This document shows positions 43,754 through 51,519 of a stretch of DNA of 64,000 bases, in pieces (the stretch's first letter is position 1; each line of letters opens with the position of its first letter). Under the pieces are notes generated by a model. The model ran no database searches and was not told the origin of the DNA. It saw only the letters and a program-made list of their open reading frames with translations. Source of the stretch: Strigamia acuminata (Eukaryota > Arthropoda > Chilopoda > Geophilomorpha > Linotaeniidae); NCBI GenBank assembly GCA_949358305.1, contig OX442322.1, positions 4,960,001 through 5,024,000 on the forward strand. The letters are read 5' to 3'. Made by a program: the position numbers and the translations under genes.

Positions 43754-44977
43754 TTAATTCGCGAGAATTTTCTTTCGCATGTTTTCAAACTTGGTTTTAT
43801 CGAGGATTCTTTCCTCTTTCAGTTCCATAAGTATTTCCACAATTTCGTTGTCGTGAGACTGGTTTCCAGCATCCCGTGATGCATGCAACAATCGCAGCCT
43901 GTCTATTAATTCGTCCGGGTTATTGTAATACTTGTAGTCTACGGAGTTGTGCGGCCGAAACGTTTTCGTGACACCTTTGCCAGCTTGGGGTGTGTTCTTG
44001 CCAGCTTGGGATGTTGTCTTTGGACGATTTTTATACAGTTCCCAAATTCGTTTAACCACTGTCATATACTTTTCTCCTTTACTAGACTTTGGCATATTAG
44101 TTGCCGAATTGTTCTTTTTAAATAACCCTTGACTAGAAATGAGAATCCTGCCGTAATCCACAAAATTTTGGTCTGTCATAGTTCCTTCAATCGGTGGAAG
44201 TTTTTGCATGAGGAGATGCATTAATGTTGGAGTTCGTGGATACTTTACGTTTTTCACAAGTATATGAGTTGGAAAGAATTTAACTTCTTCGACTCCTATT
44301 TTAAATTTTGAATCATACGGGTCATATCTAATTCCAAACACCGTATCTAAATGAGCCGCATTTTCGGCGTAATATTTCAAGAACTCTTGCTGTACTGCGT
44401 TTTCCGATTCTTTGTCCGTCATTTTTAATTCGAGACTTTTTCTTATGTCGCGTTGATATTTTATATTTGGAAGCACATGAGCAAATTGCCAATCATCATC
44501 ATCAACATCATCTTCTACGAGGCTCGTCTCTCCCTCTCTTTGAAATGAAACATTTTCCTCTTCATTCCCATCATCCCGGCCAAACTTAAGTCGAGGAGTT
44601 TCAATTTTACTTGAGGACAAACTTTGGCGACTGAACTGCCTTTTTAAGGATGAACTTTCCCAAGGTAAGAGCGGTGATTCTAGATCCATTTCGTACTTTA
44701 AATTATTGGACTTACTTGTAATGGGTGTGAAAGATGACAACTCTCTTTTAATGTGAGTGGAAGGTGAGGATTTGAAAGTCGTAGGTGGTAGAGCAAGGGG
44801 TGGAGATAGTTGCTGCTGCTGCTGCGGCAGGCTATGCAATGCGGCAGTTACAGGTTTGAAGAATGCACCGAGCGCTTCATCTTCGGATCCTCTGTTTAAC
44901 TTATCTTGCAGAAACTTTTTTTTCAAGCTCTGTTTTAATTTCTCGTAATTTCCACGCTGCTGTTTATTCATGTTCAT
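43754..44977 (-). CDS. Polinton conserved protein, DUF8207-like
   Basis: 407 residues. The N-terminal half is low-complexity (Gln, Ser, Pro and acidic runs such as EDDVDDDDW). The C-terminal half holds an ordered domain with FGIRYDPYDSKFKIG, GRILISSQG and a helical tail (YYNNPDELIDRLRLLHASRD, then EIVEILMELKEERIL). I associate this with the DUF8207-type protein found in arthropod Polintons; its function is unknown. It overlaps the ATPase gene by 14 bases, which suggests joint expression. Confidence 0.6.
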   Translation of the reverse strand: MNMNKQQRGNYEKLKQSLKKKFLQDKLNRGSEDEALGAFFKPVTAALHSLPQQQQQLSPPLALPPTTFKSSPSTHIKRELSSFTPITSKSNNLKYEMDLESPLLPWESSSLKRQFSRQSLSSSKIETPRLKFGRDDGNEEENVSFQREGETSLVEDDVDDDDWQFAHVLPNIKYQRDIRKSLELKMTDKESENAVQQEFLKYYAENAAHLDTVFGIRYDPYDSKFKIGVEEVKFFPTHILVKNVKYPRTPTLMHLLMQKLPPIEGTMTDQNFVDYGRILISSQGLFKKNNSATNMPKSSKGEKYMTVVKRIWELYKNRPKTTSQAGKNTPQAGKGVTKTFRPHNSVDYKYYNNPDELIDRLRLLHASRDAGNQSHDNEIVEILMELKEERILDKTKFENMRKKILAN

Positions 44978-45641
44978 TTTTTAAAAATGGGGAAAATTTA
45001 TTTTTATATCTCCCGCTCGACATAGACTTGGTCTTGTCTATCGTGAGAAAGCCAAACGTATCATCGTCCCAACACGACTTACACATGTCTCTGAATCGAA
45101 CGTACGTCATGTCCGTTCCAACATGGTTGTCAAAAACGTGTTTCATGTTTCTTTCGTCTTGTCTGAACATGATTATTAAATTGGCATTGTCTCTTATCAC
45201 CTGTTTTGGGATCCGGCTATAAGTCTGACACAAGTAAAAAGAATCCACGTTACTATGTCGACCCTGGGCAAAATATTTCTCAATATTATGTTGCTTGTCG
45301 GTCATCACATCGTCAAACACAAAAATAGACTTGTTCACAGTTTTATCAAAAAGTTGTTCGGGAGACGGCACATCTTCGTTGCTCGGGAAGAAATGAGCTA
45401 CCTGTTCGCCCAATTCCGATTCTAGATCCTCGAACAACTCTCTTAACCGCTCGTATTTTGGTTGAAATAAAGTTTTAGAAAACACCATCAGCTTGTCAAA
45501 TCGTAACCAGTGCAGGAAGTTTAGCAACAGATTCGTTTTCCCACATTCAGCCGGACCACACATGATGCATCTTATGTTTTTCGGCAAAATTGACTTATCA
45601 CATTTGTCCAAACGCCCCGTGTCAAAATTTATGACATTCAT
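44964..45641 (-). CDS. ATP: P2 genome-packaging ATPase (FtsK/HerA type)
   Basis: 225 residues. Walker A is GPAECGKT (residues 29-36), Walker B is SIFVFDDV (105-112), followed by a conserved QGRHSNVDSFYLCQTYSRIP segment with the polar QT sensor. These mark the A32-like ATPase that pumps DNA into capsids of adenovirus-related and Polinton virions. The start at 45641 stands opposite the divergent zinc-ribbon gene 35 bp away, so a bidirectional promoter lies in between. Confidence 0.9.
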   Translation of the reverse strand: MNVINFDTGRLDKCDKSILPKNIRCIMCGPAECGKTNLLLNFLHWLRFDKLMVFSKTLFQPKYERLRELFEDLESELGEQVAHFFPSNEDVPSPEQLFDKTVNKSIFVFDDVMTDKQHNIEKYFAQGRHSNVDSFYLCQTYSRIPKQVIRDNANLIIMFRQDERNMKHVFDNHVGTDMTYVRFRDMCKSCWDDDTFGFLTIDKTKSMSSGRYKNKFSPFLKNEHE

Positions 45642-45676
45642 TTTTTATATTCCCGTAATAAAAAAAGAAGACAAAC

Positions 45677-45841
45677 ATGTTTTGCGTTAAATGCAAAAAG
45701 TCTACTCCTACCGGCACGTTGGAAATGGGTGTCACTAAGAACAACAGAGCCTACAAAAGAGGCAAATGCTTGGCATGCGGGACCTTGAAATATCAGTTCA
45801 TAAAAAAAAAAAATCTCCAGCAACCGGAAAAGGACTTTTGA
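45677..45841 (+). CDS. Zinc-ribbon N-terminal part of the PLA2-like virion protein
   Basis: 54 codons starting MFCVKCKKSTP and containing a second knuckle CLACGTLKYQF. Two CxxC pairs form a DUF5679-like zinc ribbon. In related Polintons this ribbon is fused to the phospholipase A2-like domain. Here the frame leaves at an A12 run (45802-45813) and stops at 45839-45841, while the PLA2-like domain continues in the other frame. Confidence 0.65.
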   Translation: MFCVKCKKSTPTGTLEMGVTKNNRAYKRGKCLACGTLKYQFIKKKNLQQPEKDF

Positions 45842-46194
45842 ATAAACTAATCAATAAATTACCGGTAGAAATGCATATCCCCGGGTACAACTATTGCGGC
45901 CCGGGCACAAAATTAGATAAACGTCTAACAAGAGGTGATAAAGGCATAAACCCATTGGATGAAGCGTGCAAACTGCACAACATTGCTTACATAAATGAGA
46001 ATTTAGAAGCCAGACACGAAGCAGACAGAAAGTTGGTCGAAGCGTGCGTTTTAATCATCTCCGATCCAACAGTCAGTTTAAGCACAAAATTAGCCGCCAA
46101 AGCAATCAAAGCAACGTTCAATACCAAACTTAAACTGGGAATGGAACTAAAAAAAAAAAAAAAAAATGCCCGACATAGAACAACTGGTATCTGA
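45803..46194 (+). CDS. Phospholipase A2-like virion protein
   Basis: The frame after the A12 run encodes SPATGKGLLNKL, then the Ca-binding-loop motif GYNYCGPGTKLDKRL, and DEACKLHNIAY, corresponding to the catalytic helix of PLA2-like domains of the parvovirus VP1 type. In active members the His is followed by Asp; here it is His-Asn, so activity is doubtful. The expected role is breaching the endosomal membrane during entry. The C terminus is Lys-rich and runs through an A18 tract into the integrase start with overlap. The true product may begin at 45677 if slippage at the A12 run restores the frame. Confidence 0.75.
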
Positions 46195-47119
46195 ATTACA
46201 TAAGCCGGCACGTAGGCATTACGTCAGACGTCCGGTCGTATCTTTTGCAATCAACGACTTATGGCAGATCGATTTAGTCGAATTGATACCTTTTTCCCGT
46301 GTAAACAAAGGTTATAAATACTTATTAACGGTTATAGATGCGTTCTCTAAATATGCGTATGCGGTTCCCATCAAATCAAAGACTGGGAAAGACGTAACCG
46401 CTGCATTTGTAAAGGTGCTTGTCAAAGCGGGGAATAAGGGGCCGGTCAACATGGCATCCGATTGGGGGAAAGAATTCTACAATTCCCATTTCAAGGCACT
46501 GGTCAAAAAGTTCAACATCAACCATTTTTCCACACACTCGCCGTTGAAAGCGAGCATGGTTGAGCGGTTCAATCGCACGCTCAAAGAGCGCATGTACAGG
46601 CATTTTACTTTGAAAGGTTCGAGGAATTGGATTACTATCTTACCCCAATTGATGACCCGTTATAACTCTTCGGTTCACCGTACGACCAACATGAAACCCA
46701 AAGATGTGGCTCCCAAACATGAAAAGGCGCTCAGACTAAAATTACTTCCCGAACCGGCAACGTCCAAGCCTAAATTCAAAGTGGGCGACCGAGTGCGTAT
46801 TTCCAAATCCAAATCCATATTTGACAAAGGGTTTTTGCAAAATTGGACTAATGAAATCTTTACAATTGATAAAGTGGACACGTCGTACGAACCTCCAATT
46901 TTCAAATTGAAAGACAGTCTGGGAGAATCGATCGAAGGTTCCTTTTACCGTGAAGAACTCCAAAAAACTGAAACCAGGGTAGATGATCCCTACTTGATCG
47001 AGAAAGTCATTAGAAAAAAGAAAAACAGCGATGGATCATGGAAGTACCTAGTGAAATGGGTCGGCTACGATCAGAAGCATAATTCATGGGTGGATGATCT
47101 CATCGACATTAAAAAATGA
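46166..47119 (+). CDS. INT: P2 retrovirus-like integrase with chromodomain
   Basis: 317 residues. The DDE core is complete: Asp35 in QIDLVEL, Asp98 in SDWGKEF and Glu132 in MVERFNRTLKERMYR, 34 residues after the second Asp. An SH3-like stretch (FKVGDRVRISKSK) and a C-terminal chromodomain (YLIEKVIRKK...YLVKWVGYDQKHNSW, residues about 265-315) follow. It inserts the linear element into chromosomes; the chromodomain may direct it to histone marks. ATG directly follows an A18 tract, and the stop overlaps the next gene by 4 bases (ATGA). Confidence 0.93.
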   Translation: MPDIEQLVSELHKPARRHYVRRPVVSFAINDLWQIDLVELIPFSRVNKGYKYLLTVIDAFSKYAYAVPIKSKTGKDVTAAFVKVLVKAGNKGPVNMASDWGKEFYNSHFKALVKKFNINHFSTHSPLKASMVERFNRTLKERMYRHFTLKGSRNWITILPQLMTRYNSSVHRTTNMKPKDVAPKHEKALRLKLLPEPATSKPKFKVGDRVRISKSKSIFDKGFLQNWTNEIFTIDKVDTSYEPPIFKLKDSLGESIEGSFYREELQKTETRVDDPYLIEKVIRKKKNSDGSWKYLVKWVGYDQKHNSWVDDLIDIKK

Positions 47120-47535
47120 ATAACGTGGAAATTTACAACTGGGCAAAGAACAAACTACGTATCGCCCACTTCAACAACGTGTTGCCCATCGATTGCCTGA
47201 AACCGCTTGCGAATCACCGGAGCAAGAATGAAAGCTTCGTCATCAATTTAGACCCATCGACGGGTGGCGGTACACATTGGGTAAGCTTGTATCTTTGCAA
47301 TGACAGAGGTATTTACTTTGATAATTTGGGAAACGTTCCACCTAAAGAGATCATTGATTTTGTCGGAAGAGACGTTACCCTAGATTATGCTACAAAAGAA
47401 GTGTATTCGTTGACAAAAGAGGATTCTTGCGGGATGTTTTGCCTCTTTGCGCTCTATTTAGCAGCCAATCTTAATCTCAGGCAGAATACAATCATTAAAA
47501 TCATCCGAGGTATGAATAATCTCGAGTTGTTGTAA
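47116..47535 (+). CDS. PRO: P2 adenain-like cysteine protease 2
   Basis: 139 residues with His54 in GGTHWVSLY, acidic Asp69 in IYFDNLG and Cys105 in SCGMFCLFAL. It follows the same fold pattern as protease 1 (GxHWV, IYFDxxGxxPP, CGxxCLFxL) but is only distantly similar. It is translationally coupled to the integrase (ATGA overlap). A Polinton normally has one such gene; the division of labour between the two is unknown. It cannot be checked in P1, whose corresponding half is missing. Confidence 0.82.
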   Translation: MNNVEIYNWAKNKLRIAHFNNVLPIDCLKPLANHRSKNESFVINLDPSTGGGTHWVSLYLCNDRGIYFDNLGNVPPKEIIDFVGRDVTLDYATKEVYSLTKEDSCGMFCLFALYLAANLNLRQNTIIKIIRGMNNLELL

Positions 47536-47712
47536 AGTAAACCCAATATCTGTTTTTTAACAAAAACGTGAAATAATTTAAGAAATTAAAACAAATCTAA
47601 TTTTGAAATTAACGAAGATTTGCACGAAATCATGCCGGGGAGTGTGTAAACATGTACGGGTGTGTATTCCAGTCCGCGTCAAATCGAAAATATAACCGTA
47701 ACAAAAATTTTC

Positions 47713-47724
47713 TATATATAAAAA
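47713..47724 (+). promoter_or_regulatory. TATA box of the 47777 gene
   Basis: TATATATAAAAA lies 53-64 bp upstream of the ATG at 47777, with ATTCACTT near the expected start site. Confidence 0.45.
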
Positions 47725-47776
47725 AAAAGCAATATCGTTATATTCACTTCAATTTCAGAAATATCAGAATTAAATT

Positions 47777-48055
47777 ATGTATTTATTTGAACTCCAACAG
47801 AATAAAACTACCGATGAAAGGAAAGTAATTTTGAAACATTTATCATTATTCCTTTTGGTTAATTATGGAGGCTCAATTTCAGAAACCGATTCATTACTTT
47901 TGTGGCGACCGTCATTCCAGATCAAGATTCAAACTCTGGTGGAGAAACTTGGTAGATTTTCCAGTGAGAATATTGAACACGTCAAATACGTACACGACAA
48001 TGTAACTATCGCCGAAATCCAGGAATTGGCTGAAATAAGTCATTTATTCGGCTAA
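47777..48055 (+). CDS. Hypothetical protein, 92 aa
   Basis: Not recognised. It is predicted mostly helical, with an amphipathic N terminus (ERKVILKHLSLFLLVNYGG) and an acidic C terminus. A well-placed TATA box, clear ATG and lower AT content than the flanks support it as a real accessory gene of P2. Confidence 0.55.
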   Translation: MYLFELQQNKTTDERKVILKHLSLFLLVNYGGSISETDSLLLWRPSFQIKIQTLVEKLGRFSSENIEHVKYVHDNVTIAEIQELAEISHLFG

Positions 48056-48454
48056 ATGCTACTCTATATATATAATGCGGCATTATGTAATTAATTATCA
48101 CAAGTTTTTAAAATAATATTTATATTGTTAATTTTACTGTTTTTTCTCTGAATAAGGAAATAGTCTTTTGATTAATTGGGTGTAATTACAAATTATATTT
48201 CACATATTAAATCTGGAAATAAAAATGAATATGTGAATAAACACCTGATTTAATTCAAAACACGTGACCATGTAATTATATTAAAGCAGCGTGACTCATC
48301 CGGCAAATGCATAATAAATAAATAAATTTTAATAAATATAAATAAAATTGCTTTTAAATAAATTTTCAATTAAAAATAAATTAAAAATATAGTATATAAA
48401 CATCATTTTAATTAAATTTTCAATTAAAAATAAATTATTTCTCTGCTGAATAAC
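48056..48454. other. AT-rich intergenic region of P2 with TATA box
   Basis: No gene. AATAAATAAATAAATTTT (about 48310) may serve as polyadenylation signals for the preceding gene. TATATAAA at 48393-48400 lies 55 bp before the next ATG. Confidence 0.5.
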
Positions 48455-48748
48455 ATGGAATTTTTTTGTGCAATTTATGAAAAAAGTGAGAAAATATTAC
48501 AGCAAATAATCTTTGAACTTATAAGTAGATGGGGGGCTGAAATTACAGATATAAATAATTTTGCATTTGTATTTCGCATTGATGGACAATTTCCTGAACT
48601 AAGCAAAATAATAAGAAGAAGAGCAAGAATAATACATGATTCTCTCAACTCAGAAACAAGAGTACACATAAAGCAGTTGTATCAAATTATTCCGGGCAAG
48701 AAAATTAAGGATATAGATTTTTTTGATGAAGAGGAGGAATGTTTATAA
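48455..48748 (+). CDS. Hypothetical protein, 97 aa
   Basis: Not recognised. The sequence MEFFCAIYEKSEKILQQIIF looks helical; a basic cluster (KIIRRRARIIHDS) sits in the middle and an acidic end (DFFDEEEECL) closes it. Charge pattern and TATA box suggest a genuine small accessory protein of P2. Confidence 0.55.
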   Translation: MEFFCAIYEKSEKILQQIIFELISRWGAEITDINNFAFVFRIDGQFPELSKIIRRRARIIHDSLNSETRVHIKQLYQIIPGKKIKDIDFFDEEEECL

Positions 48749-48750
48749 AA

Positions 48751-48873
48751 ATGGAGTTTTATGAACATACTAGAGCATTCTTACGCCATTCATTTAACAG
48801 TGTCTTGTTTAATTGTGACGCATGCAATCATTGCAGTGCCCCCCCTGTTCTGCTAACTCGTTTGTCAATGTAA
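48751..48873 (+). CDS. Possible 40-aa ORF with Cys/His motif
   Basis: ATG follows the preceding stop by two bases. The product contains NCDACNHCSAPP and stops at the head of an A-run. It may be a coupled small gene or chance. Confidence 0.25.
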   Translation: MEFYEHTRAFLRHSFNSVLFNCDACNHCSAPPVLLTRLSM

Positions 48874-49137
48874 AAAAAAAAAAAAAAAAAATGAAAAACA
48901 AATAAAAATGTGTAAAAGACTTTTTAATTAAAAGCTGAATAAAATTATTTTTCTTTTACAATTTATTATTCATTTATTTCTGGTTGAGTCACTTTGAAAA
49001 CCTGTATTTTTTACTGACCACATTTTAAAAAAAAATCTCTAAAGGTTATTTTTGTTTTTAAAGAGTAAAAGCCTTCGGGGGAAATTTAATTGCTGGTGAG
49101 GAAAAAATATTTTCATTCGACTGTTTGCCATTTTTTC
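48874..49137. other. Non-coding AT-rich stretch of P2
   Basis: Begins with an A18-type run and AATAAAAATG. No gene or repeat is evident before the palindrome arm. Confidence 0.5.
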
Positions 49138-50094
49138 ACTTATGCATTTATATTTGCATTTATTTCTTATTTCATGTTTTCTGCATTTATATTTGCAATT
49201 TAACATTTAAACAATTTTCTGAAAATAAAAAGATTTTTTAATAAAACAGTCAATTAAAGAAAAATGTTTAATAGAAAATGTAAAAAATGTAATTCAATTC
49301 ATTTTAAATAAATGTATTAAATCATTTTAAATAAAAAGAATTAAATTAATTTGAATTTAAAATTCTTTTAATACATTTAAAAAATTACAAATTATCACCG
49401 GCTGAAAAACAAGGAACAAAGAACAAGGAAGTAGGTTGACGAGGCAAAACCAGTTCTTTGTAAATGAATTGAATAAATGTATTAAATGTATTAAATGTAT
49501 TAAATGTATTAAATTAAATTGAATTTAATTCTTTTTTATTTAAAATTATTTAATACATTTATTTGAAATGAATAGAATTACATATTTTACATTTTTTTCA
49601 ATATTGACTTTTTTTTTTTAAATTTAAAATTGTTATTTAAAATTGTTTCAATGTTAAATTGATTTAATGTTAAATTGCAAATATAGAAGCAGGAAACATA
49701 AAATAAGAAATAATTTAATTTAATACATTTATTACATTTAATACATTTATTCAATTCATTTACAAAGAACTGGTTTGCCTCGTTGACCTACTTCCTTGTT
49801 CTTTGTTCCTTGTTTTTCAGCCGGTGATAATTTGTAATTTTTTAAATGTATTAAAAGAATTTTAAATTCAAATTAATTTAATTCTTTTTATTTAAAATGA
49901 TTTAATACATTTATTTAAAATGAATTGAATTACATTTTTTACATTTTCTATTAAACATTTTCTTTAAGCAATTTAATTGACTCTTTTATTAAAAAATCTT
50001 TTTATTTTTTCAGAAAATTGATTAAATGTTAAATTGCAAATATAAATGCAGAAAACATGAAATAAGAAATAAATGCAAATGTAAATGCATAAGT
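49138..50094. repeat. Large imperfect palindrome (about 385-bp arms)
   Basis: 49138-49528 is the reverse complement of about 49714-50094; anchors are CTTATGCATTT, CACCGGCTGAAAAACAAGGA and GAACTGGTTT(G/T)GCCTCGT. The spacer of about 185 bp contains a third, more diverged copy in the right-arm orientation. Confidence 0.9.
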
Positions 50095-50096
50095 AA

Positions 50097-50347
50097 GAGA
50101 ACAAAGAAGCGTAGAACATAGAAAATAAAGCGAAGCGTGGAACATAGAAAATAAAGCGAAGCGTGGAACATAGAAAATAAAGCGAAGCGTGGAACATAGA
50201 AAATAAAGCGAAGCGTGGAACATAGAAAATAAAGCAAAGCGTGGAACATAGAAAATAAAGCAAAGCGTGGAACATAGAAAATAAAGCTAAGCGTGGAACA
50301 TAGAAAATAAAGCGAAGCGTGGAACATAGAAAATAAAGCGAAGCGTG
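50097..50347. repeat. 26-bp minisatellite, about nine copies
   Basis: Unit GAACATAGAAAATAAAGCGA AGCGTG. Copies vary mainly at one base (GCGAAGC, GCAAAGC, GCTAAGC). It produces long spurious open frames on the minus strand. Confidence 0.95.
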
Positions 50348-50861
50348 TTGGACACAGCCAAAATTTCACCAACTGCAGATCCAACATGTGATCAAACACC
50401 CTGACGGCAAGATCGAACTCTGTCCCATACGTGTGATATAGCATTCGACTCACCATCTCGAGACGAATCGTTTAAAATTACCCCCACTTTTAATTTTATT
50501 CTAACCCCCACTTCCAATGCCCCCAGACCATTTTAAACAATGTCAAACAATGCCCACTGCCGTAGGAAGTCCATACAATTTACCCTCACTTTCACTTTTT
50601 ATTATCCCCCACTTTCCTAAAAATGGTTTTACGTTTGATGGGATTTTACCAACACACGACATTCATCCATCTTCCCTCGCAACAAAATGTAACTGTCCAA
50701 AAAACCAGCTGTGATAGAAGCAAGTGTAGTTCAATGACCTACTTCCTTTTAATTCAAAGAGCAGAATAATTTAATTCACTCACCCATGGCCTTGCCTCGG
50801 GTCATTTCCTCCTTCATACCTTTAAATTCCTCCTTGAGGATAAAATCAAGAATTGCACAAA
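50348..50861. other. Non-coding subterminal region of P2, right side
   Basis: No credible gene. Pyrimidine-rich CCCCCACTT motifs recur (about 50482, 50508 and 50608). Confidence 0.5.
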
Positions 50862-50996
50862 CCTAACCTAACCTAAACATCCCCATTCTCCCACCCTCGA
50901 ACCACTTCCTCATTTTACCCTTTTGTAATTTTTGAGCAGAAATCATGGATTGCCCATTTAATCCTTGATCCAATCGAACCATTCCTACAACAACAG
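50862..50996 (-). repeat. P2 right terminal inverted repeat
   Basis: Reverse complement of the left repeat. The inner end carries CCTAA x3 (50862-50876), the insect telomere motif on the other strand. Confidence 0.9.
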
Positions 50997-51000
50997 ATGT

Positions 51001-51105
51001 CCGCACGGCTGTGCGACGAAACCCGGACCCCGAAAAATGGCCGTAAAAGCGTGCAAACGTTTCCTAAACACTCACCACAACCGAGGAACCACCCTCTGCT
51101 ACCAA
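51001..51105 (-). other. E leader start and primer-binding site
   Basis: On the minus strand the LTR is followed after one base by TGGTAGCAGAGGGT (51104-51091), matching the complement of the initiator tRNA-Met 3' end. The leader continues to the P2 insertion point. Confidence 0.75.
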
Positions 51106-51514
51106 TGTTGGGTTCTAGTGTTTGTTGGATGAGTGTTGGACAGTAAGGAGACATCTTCTTAAGCTTGGCTTAAAGTCCATATCCAATAAGGCTGCCACTT
51201 TATTCACAGTTTGGCAAAGAGTGAGTGACTTCACTCATGACAGTATACAGAACGAATCTCATACAGTGAATAGGACAAATCATATATGATACAGAAAGAA
51301 TCCTTTAGGATTTGTAAACACAAGCTATATAATGCTAAAAGAACAAATCATAACTAAGAGACCGTATTTGGACCAGCATGGGAATTTCCTCCGATGCACA
51401 CAGTCACCGTAGGAACTTCAAATGCCGTTAACGATACCCCGCAACGCAACAACGGTATGCTGCGCACAATTACACATTGTTATAACCGATCCACAGTTAT
51501 GGAATAACCCAACA
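51106..51514 (-). repeat. 5' LTR of element E
   Basis: 409 bp, differing from the 3' copy at four positions: one near 51129, two near 51413-51418 and one near 51471. TGGAG of the target duplication follows at 51515-51519. Confidence 0.95.
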
Positions 51515-51519
51515 TGGAG

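Larger units (their letters stand above)
33614..50996. mobile_element. Polinton/Maverick (adintovirus-like) element P2, near complete
   Basis: 17.4 kb bounded by inverted repeats (33614-33757 and about 50862-50996) and flanked by GATGT on both sides. It was inserted into E's leader. Polymerase B lies on the plus strand. A block of eight structural and packaging genes lies on the minus strand (38563-45641), and PLA2-like, integrase, second protease and small genes lie on the plus strand (45677-48748). Most large frames are intact, so it may be recent. Confidence 0.93.
28376..51514 (-). mobile_element. Copia-like element E (RT-less), host of Polinton P2
   Basis: Two 409-bp LTRs (28376-28784 and 51106-51514) differ at four positions that I can find, and TGGAG is duplicated at 28371-28375 and 51515-51519. 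On the minus strand the order is LTR, primer site, leader (split by P2), reduced gag, protease-like, integrase-like, polypurine tract, LTR. RT and RNase H are absent. Without P2, E would be about 5.8 kb. Confidence 0.93.

Noticed and set aside
49973-50456. Long minus-strand open frames with repeated FYVPRFALFSM-type units
   Set aside because: They are translations of the 26-bp minisatellite and have no start or promoter context.
10250-50996. P1 and P2 as two halves of one rearranged Polinton
   Set aside because: Both have capsid, core-like, protease, fibre and polymerase genes with substantial divergence, so they are different elements.
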